DNA of 35,544 nucleotides, taken from positions 1-35,544 of the forward strand of contig JAFGOY010000062.1 of assembly GCA_016926255.1 (NCBI GenBank). The letters are read 5' to 3'. This document shows, one piece after another, positions 11,708 through 20,644 of this stretch. The stretch is from Anaerolineae bacterium (GTDB lineage: Bacteria > Chloroflexota > Anaerolineae > Aggregatilineales > UBA3940). The translations under genes were made by a program, and so were the position numbers. The notes under the pieces are model-generated. The model worked only from the letters and a program-made list of their open reading frames with translations, did no database searches and was not told the DNA's origin. Numbering within the stretch: the first letter of the stretch is position 1; each line of letters starts with the position of its first letter.

Positions 11708-11747
11708 AAAATGACCCTGTCCGAGCGATCTCTTGCGGGGTCATTTT
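11708..11747. terminator. Bidirectional terminator between the transferase and tetR
   Basis: A perfect 10-bp stem, AAAATGACCC with GGGTCATTTT, encloses a 20-base loop. It is A-rich on one side and T-rich on the other, so it can end both the plus-strand transferase and the minus-strand tetR transcript. A competing pair, CCCTGTC (11715-11721) with GACAGGG (11753-11759), shares bases with it. Confidence 0.75.
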
Positions 11748-11782
11748 GTTCCGACAGGGCAGCAGTATACAGAGCCTCTCTA

Positions 11783-12415
11783 CTACGCCAGATTGGAGGA
11801 ACTGAGGAAATCATGTTGAACGCCGGGGACAACAGATTGCATATGACAAACCAGCATCTCCCGCAGTGTCATTCGAGACAGAAGACTGCCGGGAATCTGG
11901 TTGCCAAGCAGCAGAAAGATGAAGCCATGTATCGCCGCCCACAGGCTGACGGCGAGCAGCTCGACGTCGTCTGATTCGATTAGCCCGGCCTGCTGGCAGT
12001 CGAAGACGAGATCGGTGACCAGCTTGAGGCTCTTTTTTGACTGTTCAACGTATTCGGGATAATTGGCTTCCTGCTCGACAATGCCCGAAAAGGTCACCTT
12101 GAAGTGATCGGGCCTGTCGGTGGCAAATTGCAGATAGGCCCAGGCGACTTCGATTAATCGCCGGGCCGGGTCGTCGGGGCAGCCTGCGGCGGCTTCGGCC
12201 AGCGCCTGATAAAGTCTGGCATATCCTTCGGTGGCAATCGCGGCGATGAGCGCCTGCTTATCGGCAAAGTGGGCATAAGGAGCAGTGTGACTGACTCCCA
12301 CCCGGCGGGCCACTTTGCGCAGGCTTAATGCCTGCACACCCTCCTTCGAAAGAATGTCGACCCCCGCCTCGATCAGGGCGTTTTTCAAGTCTCCATGATG
12401 GTATTGATCGCTCAT
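11783..12415 (-). CDS. TetR-family transcriptional repressor
   Basis: The protein has 210 residues from the chosen ATG. The N-terminal helix-turn-helix is typical of TetR: ALSLRKVARRVGVSHTAPYAHFADKQALIAAIA. The C-terminal ligand domain resembles the WHG-type TetR C-terminal region in length and hydrophobic pattern. A longer frame starting at 12445 would include the promoter, so MSDQYHHGDL at 12415 is preferred. No clear ribosome site precedes this ATG. The predicted transcription start is within a base or two of the codon, so the message may be leaderless. It lies divergent to the MFS, aldolase, aminotransferase and kinase operon. Two palindromes in the shared promoter are its probable operators. 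The inducer is unknown but is probably a substrate or intermediate of that operon. Confidence 0.93.
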   Translation of the reverse strand: MSDQYHHGDLKNALIEAGVDILSKEGVQALSLRKVARRVGVSHTAPYAHFADKQALIAAIATEGYARLYQALAEAAAGCPDDPARRLIEVAWAYLQFATDRPDHFKVTFSGIVEQEANYPEYVEQSKKSLKLVTDLVFDCQQAGLIESDDVELLAVSLWAAIHGFIFLLLGNQIPGSLLSRMTLREMLVCHMQSVVPGVQHDFLSSSNLA

Positions 12416-12422
12416 AAAAGGT

Positions 12423-12451
12423 ATGTTAACACACAATCTTGACACTGTAAA
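12423..12451 (-). promoter_or_regulatory. Predicted tetR promoter
   Basis: On the minus strand, TTTACA (12446-12451) and TAACAT (12423-12428) are separated by exactly 17 bases. The -35 box lies inside the first operator palindrome, which would give autorepression. The expected start point falls next to the ATG at 12415. Confidence 0.55.
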
Positions 12452-12454
12452 GAT
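12436..12454. promoter_or_regulatory. TetR operator, copy 1
   Basis: The 19-bp near-palindrome ATCTTGACACTGTAAAGAT has 8 of 9 paired positions matching. It covers the -35 boxes of both divergent promoters. The second copy is centred 33 bp away, three helical turns, so two repressor dimers would bind the same face of the DNA. Confidence 0.7.
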
Positions 12455-12467
12455 GCTCTGCTATGAT
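12439..12467 (+). promoter_or_regulatory. Sigma-70-type promoter of the MFS/aldolase/aminotransferase/kinase operon
   Basis: A perfect -35 TTGACA (12439-12444) and a -10 TATGAT (12462-12467) are separated by 17 bases. One operator palindrome covers the -35 box and the other sits just after the -10 box, the usual arrangement for repression. Confidence 0.8.
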
Positions 12468-12468
12468 A

Positions 12469-12487
12469 ATCTTACCAGTGTAAAGAT
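12469..12487. promoter_or_regulatory. TetR operator, copy 2
   Basis: ATCTTACCAGTGTAAAGAT repeats the copy-1 consensus, with 7 of 9 paired positions matching. It overlaps the expected transcription start of the operon. Confidence 0.65.
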
Positions 12488-12509
12488 ACGCAAAAAAGGC
12501 GGCATCAGC

Positions 12510-13751
12510 ATGGACAATCACAAAGACAACACAGGCTTCCGCGTCTACGGCTACCGGTGGGTGGTCCTGGGCGCTTTTATGTTCATCAACCTGACCATCC
12601 AGATACTATGGATCAGCTATGCGCCGATCACCGGGCCAGCCGCGAGTTACTACGGGGTCACCGACCTGCAGATCGGCTTTCTGGCGATGAGCTTTATGAT
12701 CGCCTTCGTCCCGCTGTCGATCCCCGTCTCGTGGATCATCGACACCTACGGTTTCCGGGTGGCGGTGAGCATCGGCGCGATGCTGATGGGAATATTCGGC
12801 CTGATGCGCGGGCTGGTCGGGGACAGTTATTCGCTCGTCCTGATCAGCACTATCGGGGTGGCCGCCGCACAGCCTTTCCTGCTCAATGCGTGGACGACTG
12901 TACCGGCTAAATGGTTTGCCCCGGAAGAACGGGCCACCGCCGTCGGGCTGGTCACGCTGGCGAACCTGATCGGGACGGCACTGGGGATGGTGCTCACGCC
13001 GATCCTGCTGGAGCAGATGGCTATCCCAACCATCCAGCTGATCTACGGTGGGGCGACGGCCCTCTCGTCGGTCTTGTTCATCGTGCTGGCAAGGGAAAAG
13101 CCGCCGACGCCGCCCTGCCCGGAAGGGATGGAAGTACGCGCCCTGATGCTCGATGGTCTCAAGCATGCCCTGAAGATCAAATCGTTCTGGTTCTATTTGC
13201 TCGTCTCGTTCATCGGGATGGGTATCTTCAACGGGATCACCACCTGGGTGGAGAACATCATCCGCCCGCGTGGGTTCACCCCCACCGACGCGGGAACGCT
13301 CGGCGCGCTGATGCTGGCGGGCGGGCTGGTCGGGGCGGTGATCATGCCCACGCTTTCCGATAAGCTGCGCAAGCGCAAGCCCTTCCTGCTGATCGGGATC
13401 ACGCTGGCGATTCCCGGTCTGCTGGGGGTCACCTTTGCGACGAGCTACTGGCTGCTGCTCGTCTCGGCGTTCCTGATGGGCTTCTTCCTGGTCAGCACCA
13501 GCCCGATCGGGATGCAGTACGCGGCGGAGATCACCTACCCTACCCCCGAAGGGACATCGAACGGGCTGATCCAGCTTTTCGGTCAGGGGGCGGTGGTCTT
13601 CGTTTACATCATGGAAGCGATGAAGGGACGTGACGGATCGTTTACGCCGTCGCTGTTGTTTGCCGCCGGGCTGATGGTTGTCAGTGCAATCCTCATCACT
13701 CAACTCAAAGAATCGCACGTCGAACAAGTGAATACAGAAGGGAATCTATGA
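12510..13751 (+). CDS. MFS transporter, FLVCR/DIRC2-like
   Basis: This 413-residue membrane protein has about 12 hydrophobic segments and the major facilitator layout. The N-terminal YRWVVLGAFMFINL, then WISYAPITGPAASYYGV, resembles the FLVCR branch, whose animal members move heme or choline. The substrate here cannot be read from that resemblance. The ATG at 12510 follows an AAAAAAGGCGG ribosome site. A longer frame from 12423 would run through the promoter and operators and was rejected. It is first in the operon, and its TGA overlaps the aldolase ATG by 4 bases. It probably imports the compound degraded by the next three enzymes. A decayed sugar-binding-protein tail after the kinase suggests that an ABC system once did this job. 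Confidence 0.88.
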   Translation: MDNHKDNTGFRVYGYRWVVLGAFMFINLTIQILWISYAPITGPAASYYGVTDLQIGFLAMSFMIAFVPLSIPVSWIIDTYGFRVAVSIGAMLMGIFGLMRGLVGDSYSLVLISTIGVAAAQPFLLNAWTTVPAKWFAPEERATAVGLVTLANLIGTALGMVLTPILLEQMAIPTIQLIYGGATALSSVLFIVLAREKPPTPPCPEGMEVRALMLDGLKHALKIKSFWFYLLVSFIGMGIFNGITTWVENIIRPRGFTPTDAGTLGALMLAGGLVGAVIMPTLSDKLRKRKPFLLIGITLAIPGLLGVTFATSYWLLLVSAFLMGFFLVSTSPIGMQYAAEITYPTPEGTSNGLIQLFGQGAVVFVYIMEAMKGRDGSFTPSLLFAAGLMVVSAILITQLKESHVEQVNTEGNL

Positions 13752-14440
13752 ATCGCTACGAATCGATCCGGCAGCAGGTCGCCGATTATGGCAAGAAGCT
13801 GGTTCACGAGGGCTATCTCAAGGGAACCGGGGGGAACGTATCGATCAGAGTGCCCGGCGAAGCGGCGCTGGCGATCACGCCCTCGAACCGGGACTACCTG
13901 ACCCTCACCCCCGACGACATCTGCGTCTACACCTTCGACCAGGAAAAGATCGCAGGCGATCTGAAGCCTTCCATCGAAATGGGGCTGCACATCGCCGTGT
14001 ATCAGAATCGCCCCGACGTGGGCTGCGTGATGCACACCCATCAGGATTTTGCCAGCGCGCTTGCGATTCTAAAGAAGCCGCTGCCCGCCCTGTTCGATGA
14101 ACAGGTGCGCTTTTTAGGGCGTTCGGTCGAGATCATCCCTTATGCGCCTTCGGGCACGGGGATGCTCGCCAAACAGGTCAGGAGGATGGTGAACAATCAT
14201 CACAATGCCTACATCATGAAGAATCACGGGGTGTTGTGCATGGGGCCAACCGCCGAGAGGGCCTATCACAACGTGCTGCTGCTGGAAAAGGCCGCCACTG
14301 CCTATTTGCTGGCCCTGTTCAGCGGCCAGAAAGTAAACACGATACCGCTGTCCATCCGTGAGATCGCCTTTCAGAAGCTGCGCAGCGAACAGAAGAAGAT
14401 AAAAAAACAACTCGACGAATTGAATGAGAAGGATGCTTGA
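13748..14440 (+). CDS. Class II aldolase/adducin-family protein (fuculose- or ribulose-phosphate type)
   Basis: This 230-residue protein belongs to the zinc-dependent class II aldolase and 4-epimerase family. The glycine-rich phosphate-binding start GTGGNVSIR is at residues 27-34. Glu77 in PSIEMGLH is the likely acid/base. Zinc ligands are His96 and His98 in MHTHQD and His160 in KNHGV. Family members cleave or epimerise sugar phosphates such as fuculose-1-phosphate or ribulose-5-phosphate. The 4-base overlap with the transporter and near-contact with the aminotransferase place it firmly in the operon. The FGGY kinase two genes downstream could make its phosphorylated substrate. Whether it is an aldolase, an epimerase or a decarboxylating relative cannot be decided. 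Confidence 0.9.
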   Translation: MNRYESIRQQVADYGKKLVHEGYLKGTGGNVSIRVPGEAALAITPSNRDYLTLTPDDICVYTFDQEKIAGDLKPSIEMGLHIAVYQNRPDVGCVMHTHQDFASALAILKKPLPALFDEQVRFLGRSVEIIPYAPSGTGMLAKQVRRMVNNHHNAYIMKNHGVLCMGPTAERAYHNVLLLEKAATAYLLALFSGQKVNTIPLSIREIAFQKLRSEQKKIKKQLDELNEKDA

Positions 14441-15894
14441 TGTCCGAGAACCAGTACGCCATATCTGAATATCACGACGCAGATGAAATCAACGCCCGGC
14501 TAAAAGAACTGGTCGGCCAGCCGCTGCACCCCATCCGCCGCGACAAAATGGAGGAATACCTCCGCTATTTCGATACAAAGTGCAGCCGCTCGAAGGCGAT
14601 GACCGACGAAGCCAAGACGATCATACCCGGCGGCGTGCAGCACAACCTCGCTTTCAATTACCCGTTCCCTCTGGCCGTCAGGAAGGTCGAGGGCGCTTAC
14701 ATGTGGGACGAGGACGACAACAAGTACATCGACTTCCTGCAGGCGGGCGGCCCGACCGTGCTGGGCAGCAATTACCCGCCGGTGCGCGACAAGGTGCTCG
14801 AACTGGTGCGGGAATGCGGCCCGGTAACCGGACTGTTCCACGAGTTCGAACTGAAGCTGGCACAGAAGGTTCAGGAGCACATGCCCGGCATCGAAATGTT
14901 CCGCATGCTGGGGTCGGGAACCGAATCGGTGATGGCGGCGATCCGCGCGGCACGAACCTTTACCGGCAAGAAGAAGGTGATCAAGGTCGGTGGGGCGTAT
15001 CACGGGTGGAGCGATCAAATGGTCTACGGCCTGCACATCCCCGGCACGCGCACCTTCGAGGCGAAGGGCATCCCCGGATCGGCGAGCAGGCACACCCAGG
15101 AATTCTATCCCAACGACCTGGGGCAGCTTCACCGCAGGCTGATCGCCAACCGGCTGCGGGGCGGCACCGCCGCCGTGATCGTCGAGCCGCTTGGCCCGGA
15201 GAGCGGCACCCGCCCGGTGCCCTTCGATTTCAATCAGCAGGTGCGTGAATTGTGTGACCGGTTCGGGGCGCTGCTGATCTTCGACGAGGTGGTGACCGGT
15301 TTCCGCGTGGGAATGGGCGGCGCACAGGGCTACTTCGGCGTGACACCCGACCTGACCATCTTCGGCAAGTGCATTACCGGCGGCTACCCGATGGCGGGCG
15401 GCGTCGGCGGACGGAAAGAAGTCATGCAGCGGTTCGCGCCGGGGATCGGCGGGACGGGCGAGCGGGCCTATATCGGCGGGACGTTATCGGCCAACCCGAT
15501 GAGCTGTGCGGCGGGCTACTACGCCATCGAGGAGATGGAACGCACCAACGCGGCAATATTGGCGGGTCGAGCCGGTGACCGGCTGACCAGAGGCTTGAAG
15601 GAGATCATCGAGCGGCTGGGGCTGCCTTTTGTGGCCTACAACCAGGGATCGATTGTCCACCTCGAAACCGGTGCGGTGATGCTGCTGGATGTCAGGAACC
15701 CGGTCAAGCTGCTCAAAGAATTGAAGCCCCGCAAGCACATGATGGAAGAAATGGGCGCGGCGTATATGTCGCAGGGGGTGGTGACACTGGCCGGAAGCCG
15801 GATTTATACCAGCATGGCCGATACCGATGAGATCATCGACGAGGCCCTCAACCGTTTCGAAACTGTTCTCTCAAGTGTCGAAGGCATTGCCTGA
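14440..15894 (+). CDS. Class III aminotransferase, glutamate-1-semialdehyde aminomutase-like
   Basis: This 484-residue PLP enzyme has the class III fold. PLP-contact motifs include GSGTESVMAAIRAAR and GGAYHGWSDQM. The aspartate region is IFDEVVTGFRVG, and the Schiff-base lysine is in IFGKCITGGYPM. The overall pattern resembles glutamate-1-semialdehyde 2,1-aminomutase, but the protein is longer than HemL and has an extra N-terminal segment of about 45 residues. The operon context argues for a catabolic role on an amino sugar, amino alcohol or omega-amino acid rather than heme synthesis. The ATG at 14440 overlaps the aldolase stop by one base (TGATG), which is preferable to the TTG three bases earlier. 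The substrate is unknown. Confidence 0.9.
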   Translation: MSENQYAISEYHDADEINARLKELVGQPLHPIRRDKMEEYLRYFDTKCSRSKAMTDEAKTIIPGGVQHNLAFNYPFPLAVRKVEGAYMWDEDDNKYIDFLQAGGPTVLGSNYPPVRDKVLELVRECGPVTGLFHEFELKLAQKVQEHMPGIEMFRMLGSGTESVMAAIRAARTFTGKKKVIKVGGAYHGWSDQMVYGLHIPGTRTFEAKGIPGSASRHTQEFYPNDLGQLHRRLIANRLRGGTAAVIVEPLGPESGTRPVPFDFNQQVRELCDRFGALLIFDEVVTGFRVGMGGAQGYFGVTPDLTIFGKCITGGYPMAGGVGGRKEVMQRFAPGIGGTGERAYIGGTLSANPMSCAAGYYAIEEMERTNAAILAGRAGDRLTRGLKEIIERLGLPFVAYNQGSIVHLETGAVMLLDVRNPVKLLKELKPRKHMMEEMGAAYMSQGVVTLAGSRIYTSMADTDEIIDEALNRFETVLSSVEGIA

Positions 15895-15912
15895 CGGCAA
15901 AAGGAAAGCCCA

Positions 15913-17514
15913 ATGGACGACAACTCGCTATTCATCCTGGTACATGATGTCGGCACGACCGGCAATAAGTCCTGCCTGTACCGCATGGGGGATCGACTCG
16001 AACTGGTCGATTCGGCGTTGGAGGAATATCCGCTCTATGTGATGGACAACGGCGGCATCGAGCAGGATCCGGACGAATGGTGGGGGGCGATCAGGAAGGC
16101 GACTCGAACCCTCCTGGAACGGACAAAGGTTACGCCGGAGAGCATCAGGGCGATGGCCTTCTGCGCCCAGATGCAGGGCTTCATCCCGGTCGATCAAAAC
16201 GGCGAGGCGCTCTACCGGGCGATGAGCTACATGGACAACCGGGGCACGGAGCAAATCAAACGTTACCTGCACAGCGGGGCGATCCGGATCGAGGGGATGA
16301 ACGCCGTCAGGCTGCTCTCGTCGCTGCGGCTGACCGGCGGCGTATCGGCATCGGTGAAAGACCCGGTCTGGAAATACCTCTGGCTGCGTGACAACGAGCC
16401 GGAAATTTTCGCCGCGATGGACAAATGGATGGACGTCAAGGATTACCTGGTGCTGCGCAGCACCGGACAGTTTACCTTCGGCTACGATTCTGCCCATGCG
16501 ACCTTCCTGTTCGATACACGCCCCGGTAAGCTGCGCTGGCACGAAGGCTTGTGCCGCACCTATGACGTCGATATTGATCACCTGCCGCCAGTCATCCGTG
16601 CGACCGATCAGGCGGGGGCGCTGACATCGAAGGCGGCGGCGGAACTCGGATTGCCCGAAGGTCTGCCGGTTTTTGGCGGTGGCGGCGACCTGTCGATGAT
16701 CACGCTGGGGGCGGGCTGCTTCGACAGTGACACGGTTCACATCTACATCGGGACGTCGGGCTGGGTGGTCGCCACCGTCGACAGGCGCATGACGGATATC
16801 GACGGGATGGTCGCCTCGATCCTCGGCGCGGTGCCGGGCAAATACAACTACATCTCCGAGCAGGAGACGTCGGGGCGATGCCTGCAATGGGTGCGCGATC
16901 ACCTGGTGCTGGACGAGATCGGGGTGTACCTTGAAAGCCAGACGATCAGCGACAAACAGGAAGAGTATCGTTCGCTATACGATTATCTGAGCAAAGTCGT
17001 AGAGACCGTCGAACCCGGTTCCGGGGGAGTCCTTTTTGCGCCCTGGCTGCACGGCAATCGATCCCCATTCGAAGACCCGTATGCGCGGGGGATGTTCTTC
17101 AACATCAGCCTGGAAACCGGCAAGAGCGAACTGCTCCGATCCGTCCTGGAGGGCGACGCCTATCACAAGCGCTGGATGCTGGAAACCATCGAGAAGAAAG
17201 TGCCCCGCGCCGATACCCTCCGGCTGGTGGGCGGCGGTGCCCGGTCGAATGCCTGGGCGCAGATTCTGGCCGATGTGACCGGGCGGACGATTGAGACGGT
17301 CAAACACCCGGAGAATGCCGGGGCAACCGGGGCCGCGCTGACCTGCGGTGTGGGGCTGGGACTGTTCTCGTTCGCCGACGCGGGCGACATGGTCGGGATC
17401 GATAGAACGTTCAGGCCGCGCCCGGAGAATCAAGCCGTCTACGACAGGTTGTATGCCGTATTCCGTCGGCTCTACCCGCAAAACCGGCGGCTGTTCCAGG
17501 CACTCAACCGGTGA
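15913..17514 (+). CDS. FGGY-family carbohydrate kinase (xylulokinase-like)
   Basis: This 533-residue kinase phosphorylates a sugar or polyol with ATP. The N-terminal phosphate loop HDVGTTGNKSCLY and the conserved EQDPDEWW are FGGY hallmarks. Asp259 in GGGGDLSMITLGAG is the likely catalytic base. The C-terminal adenosine-binding stretch LRLVGGGARSNAWAQILADVTG is intact. The length is near that of xylulokinase. The GGGGDLS context differs from the usual GGxDQ form, so the substrate may not be xylulose. AAAGGAAA lies about 8 bases before the ATG. It follows the aminotransferase by 18 bases and closes the intact part of the operon. It would feed a phosphorylated ketose to the class II aldolase. 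Confidence 0.92.
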   Translation: MDDNSLFILVHDVGTTGNKSCLYRMGDRLELVDSALEEYPLYVMDNGGIEQDPDEWWGAIRKATRTLLERTKVTPESIRAMAFCAQMQGFIPVDQNGEALYRAMSYMDNRGTEQIKRYLHSGAIRIEGMNAVRLLSSLRLTGGVSASVKDPVWKYLWLRDNEPEIFAAMDKWMDVKDYLVLRSTGQFTFGYDSAHATFLFDTRPGKLRWHEGLCRTYDVDIDHLPPVIRATDQAGALTSKAAAELGLPEGLPVFGGGGDLSMITLGAGCFDSDTVHIYIGTSGWVVATVDRRMTDIDGMVASILGAVPGKYNYISEQETSGRCLQWVRDHLVLDEIGVYLESQTISDKQEEYRSLYDYLSKVVETVEPGSGGVLFAPWLHGNRSPFEDPYARGMFFNISLETGKSELLRSVLEGDAYHKRWMLETIEKKVPRADTLRLVGGGARSNAWAQILADVTGRTIETVKHPENAGATGAALTCGVGLGLFSFADAGDMVGIDRTFRPRPENQAVYDRLYAVFRRLYPQNRRLFQALNR

Positions 17515-17527
17515 CGGACTCTCGCGG

Positions 17528-17689
17528 GTCATTTTAAATCAATCAGACGCCTTCTCCCCCGAATGGTACGGCGACAAGCTTCTCGATCTTGCTCTCAAGA
17601 TTTTGCAGGGCAAGCCCGTCCCGCCAGCAGTCTACACGGAGCATGTCTTCATCGACCAGGAGAACATCAACATCTACTACCCGGACTGA
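17528..17689 (+). pseudogene. Relic of a sugar ABC transporter substrate-binding protein (C-terminal 54 codons)
   Basis: One frame after the kinase stop reads FSPEWYGDKLLDLALKIL, then GKPVPPAVYTEHVF and ends INIYYPD with a stop. This is the characteristic C-terminal end of LacI-like periplasmic sugar-binding proteins, which usually end in a similar PPAVYxxHVxITxxNxxxYYP pattern. The remaining 250 or more residues, the signal peptide and a start codon are absent. The homology starts abruptly about 13 bases after the kinase stop, which looks like a deletion junction. Confidence 0.75.
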
Positions 17690-17731
17690 TAGCAGGAATC
17701 GATCAGTAAACATAATCTATTGAACTTAAGC

Positions 17732-17764
17732 CCCCGCCAGGATCGTCTGGCAGGGGTCTTTTTT
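17732..17764 (+). terminator. Rho-independent terminator after the kinase operon
   Basis: CCCCGCCAG pairs with CTGGC(A)GGGG across a 6-base loop with one bulged A. The run TCTTTTTT follows, a strong intrinsic terminator. It probably once ended the transport/catabolism operon after the binding-protein gene. Confidence 0.85.
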
Positions 17765-17768
17765 CATC

Positions 17769-17801
17769 CGATAGGGCAGCGGGGAGACATGTCGAACCGC
17801 T
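17769..17801 (+). repeat. Terminator-linked repeat tail, copy B
   Basis: CGATAGGGCAGCGGGGAG is identical at 22754-22771. Both copies continue into a 5-bp stem, AGCGG with CCGCT, around a 14-base loop, directly after a GCCAGG-type terminator. Confidence 0.6.
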
Positions 17802-17888
17802 TTTTATTTTCCGAGGATGTGATTGCCAGTATACTGGAACTGGACAGGATGAGGAAGTTGATAAAGCAATATTTGTTGGAGAACAAAA

Positions 17889-20507
17889 ATGTCCCAACCT
17901 TTGCTGGCTACCAAATTAAACCCTCCTGCTAACCCACCACATTCTATCAGGCGAAACCGTCTCACCGACCAACTCGACACACACCTGATTGAAAAGGATA
18001 AATTTCAGCGCAAATTGTCGCTGGTATCAGCCCCCGCAGGATATGGAAAGACCACACTGATTGTTGAATGGTTAAATACGATCGACATCCCATCTGCCTG
18101 GTTGTCACTTGAAAGCGGTGATAACGATCCAATCCGCTTTGTTTCGTATCTGGCTGCCGCGTTACAGCAGATCGATCCGACCATGGGGAATGCGATAGAT
18201 AGTCTTCTCCAGAGCGGTCATCCCCCTCCAGCGGAAGTGCTGTTCAATCACCTGATCCACGAGATTGCCGCCCACCCTACCCCATTTGTCCTTGTTCTCG
18301 ATGATTATCACGAAATTGCTAACCCGGAGATTCACCAGGCGGTTGCTTTTCTGTTAGAACATCAACCGCAACAAATGCATCTGGTACTCCTTACCCGCGA
18401 GGACCCATCGTTTCCACTGGCGCGACTTCGATCGAGGGATCAGGTGGTCGATATTCGCCAGGACGGGCTGCGATTCACAGTCGACGAGGTGACGCAGTAT
18501 CTGAGCGACCGATTGCAGATCGAACTCTCTGATGAAGATATCGAGACCCTGCAAAAGCGGATCGAAGGCTGGCCGGTTGGGCTGCAGCTGACAAGCCTGC
18601 TGCTGCAGGGAGAAACCGATATCCATAAATTGTTGTCGTCACTTACCGGGAGCAGCCGGTATATCATGGATTACCTGATCGAAGAAGTGCTGGAGCAGCA
18701 ATCGGCTGAAGTGGAGCGTTTCCTGCTGCAAACCTCCATCCTTGACCGGTTCTGTGTCCCGCTGTGCGATGCAGTGACCAACGGTAGCGATGGTCAGAAG
18801 GTGCTTCAATATCTTGAGCAGGCCAATCTCTTTCTGGTGCCGCTGGATCACAGGCGGGAGTGGTATCGATACCACCGGCTGTTTGCGGATTTACTGCGTC
18901 ACAGGCTCAGAATGCGCGACTCTTCCGGGGTGGCAGAACTGTATAACCGGGCAAGTGACTGGTTTGAATCTGGGGACATGCTGGTCGAGTCAATCGATTA
19001 TGCGCTGGCGGCTGAAAACTGGGAGCGGGCAGGGCGGCTGCTTCTGGAAATCAGTCGAGACATGCTGACGCGGGGGGAGATTACGTCGCTCCAGAACTGG
19101 TACAAACAGTTCCCGGAGGATTCTCTCAGAGAGACCCCGGAATTGTGTGTGGAAGCGGCATGGCCCTTCGTGCTGGGGGGACAGTTCGATCAGGCCGAGA
19201 CTCTTGTTGCGTTTGCACAGCCCTACATCGCCGGGGACGAGCAGTTAAAGATACAGGTGGTGACTGTTCAAGCGTACGTTGCCTGGCAGCGGGGGAATAT
19301 TCAGCAGGCAATCGAGTGGTCATCGGAAGTGCTCGCTTATGGGGACACGATCGATGTGGGTATACAGTGCCTGCTGGGGTTGAACCTGGGGATGGCCTAC
19401 TGGCATCAGGGGCGGATGGCTGAGACTGAACAATTTTTGCAGGTGGCTTTGCAGGCGGCACAACAGGTTAACAATCAGTATGTACTTTTTGCGGCACGGC
19501 TCTTTCAGGCGAGGGTGTTTGCCGTCAGGGCGGAGCTGGTGGCAGCGAACCAGATACTGAACGAACTGGCAGCAATTGAAGTTCAGATGCCAATCATGGC
19601 ACTGGTGCATCAGGATATCGGGTATATCCACTATGAGTGGAACGATCTGGAGAAGGCGGCATACCATTTCGAGGTGAGCCGGGAAGTCAGTGAGAGAACC
19701 GGCAATAATGACTTCCTGACGGCGGCTCACCTGGGAATGGCCCGATTGAAACTCGGTCAGGGGAATATTCAGAGTGCCGAAGACGCCGCGCGTTCGGCGT
19801 ATAATCTGGCTCAGGAGTATGGACTATCGCCGCAGCTAACGGCGCGGATCATTGCCTGTCTGGCGCAGGTGATGATCGCGCAGGGCGCACTGACCGAAGC
19901 CGCGACCTGGATCGGTCAGATGCCGGTACCCGCTGACCCTCATCCTTTCTACCGGTTCATGAACATGATCCCCGGCTGGCTCATGCTGGCAGAGGGGAAT
20001 CGAGAGCCGGCAGCCACTCATTTCGCCGGGCAGGTCAAACAGGCTGAACAGATGGGCTGGCAGTACGGGATCATCGTGGGGCGGATTTATCAGGCATTGG
20101 CGGCGGAGAGTATCGAAGAAGGCAGTGATTTTCTAACCGAGGCCCTGGAAACGGCACATTCGGAAGGAATGGTTCGATCATTCATCGATGCGGGACAGGG
20201 ATTTGTCCCGATGCTTCATCATGTGGCGCAGCAGGGGATTTATCCGGCATTTGTCGGGCAAATTCTCACTGGGCTGCAAGCCGATCGGGCTGTGCCGGTT
20301 GGGGATGGCCTGCTCGATCCGCTGAGCGACCGCGAGATCGAAGTATTGAATTTGCTGGTAGCAGGCCTCACCAATCCCGAAATAGCCGATCAATTGATTG
20401 TCAGCCTGGGGACGGTCAAGACACACGTCCACAATATCTACAGCAAGCTCGGCGTGCGGAATCGCGCTGAGGCGATTGCTCGCGCCACGGAACTAAACCT
20501 CCTGTAA
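17889..20507 (+). CDS. MalT-like LuxR-family regulator (STAND ATPase, TPR, LuxR HTH)
   Basis: This 872-residue regulator has the MalT architecture. Walker [11 protein letters not shown] is at residues 48-57 and a Walker B-like [10 protein letters not shown] lies near 140. A winged-helix region and long helical TPR-type repeats fill the middle. The C-terminal LuxR helix-turn-helix is [22 protein letters not shown], then [14 protein letters not shown]. In this class, ligand and ATP binding drive multimerisation and transcription activation. The ATG has GGAG about 9 bases upstream. The next genes, a 41-residue membrane peptide and an apolipoprotein N-acyltransferase-like protein, are the nearest likely targets, but the ligand and regulon are unknown. 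Confidence 0.93.
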   Translation: MSQPLLATKLNPPANPPHSIRRNRLTDQLDTHLIEKDKFQRKLSLVSAPAGYGKTTLIVEWLNTIDIPSAWLSLESGDNDPIRFVSYLAAALQQIDPTMGNAIDSLLQSGHPPPAEVLFNHLIHEIAAHPTPFVLVLDDYHEIANPEIHQAVAFLLEHQPQQMHLVLLTREDPSFPLARLRSRDQVVDIRQDGLRFTVDEVTQYLSDRLQIELSDEDIETLQKRIEGWPVGLQLTSLLLQGETDIHKLLSSLTGSSRYIMDYLIEEVLEQQSAEVERFLLQTSILDRFCVPLCDAVTNGSDGQKVLQYLEQANLFLVPLDHRREWYRYHRLFADLLRHRLRMRDSSGVAELYNRASDWFESGDMLVESIDYALAAENWERAGRLLLEISRDMLTRGEITSLQNWYKQFPEDSLRETPELCVEAAWPFVLGGQFDQAETLVAFAQPYIAGDEQLKIQVVTVQAYVAWQRGNIQQAIEWSSEVLAYGDTIDVGIQCLLGLNLGMAYWHQGRMAETEQFLQVALQAAQQVNNQYVLFAARLFQARVFAVRAELVAANQILNELAAIEVQMPIMALVHQDIGYIHYEWNDLEKAAYHFEVSREVSERTGNNDFLTAAHLGMARLKLGQGNIQSAEDAARSAYNLAQEYGLSPQLTARIIACLAQVMIAQGALTEAATWIGQMPVPADPHPFYRFMNMIPGWLMLAEGNREPAATHFAGQVKQAEQMGWQYGIIVGRIYQALAAESIEEGSDFLTEALETAHSEGMVRSFIDAGQGFVPMLHHVAQQGIYPAFVGQILTGLQADRAVPVGDGLLDPLSDREIEVLNLLVAGLTNPEIADQLIVSLGTVKTHVHNIYSKLGVRNRAEAIARATELNLL

Positions 20508-20644
20508 TTCCAAATAAACCCTATAAATCTATCCATCGGTCGATGACACATTCAGGGGTTGACCTGTATCCTGATAACTGTAATTGATATTCGTTCGGTG
20601 GGTGAAAATTCCCCGCCATCATTTAAGAAAGAGGAGTGTAGATC

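Noticed and set aside
12606-13727. Long minus-strand frame opposite the MFS transporter (373 codons)
   Set aside because: It is antisense to a well-supported membrane transporter and has a shadow-like composition rich in Arg, Gln and Asp.
17789-17932. A 47-codon frame starting MSNRFLFSEDV before the MalT-like regulator
   Set aside because: Its ATG and ribosome site lie inside the terminator-linked repeat tail, and the frame overlaps the regulator start. The other repeat copy lacks the ATG.
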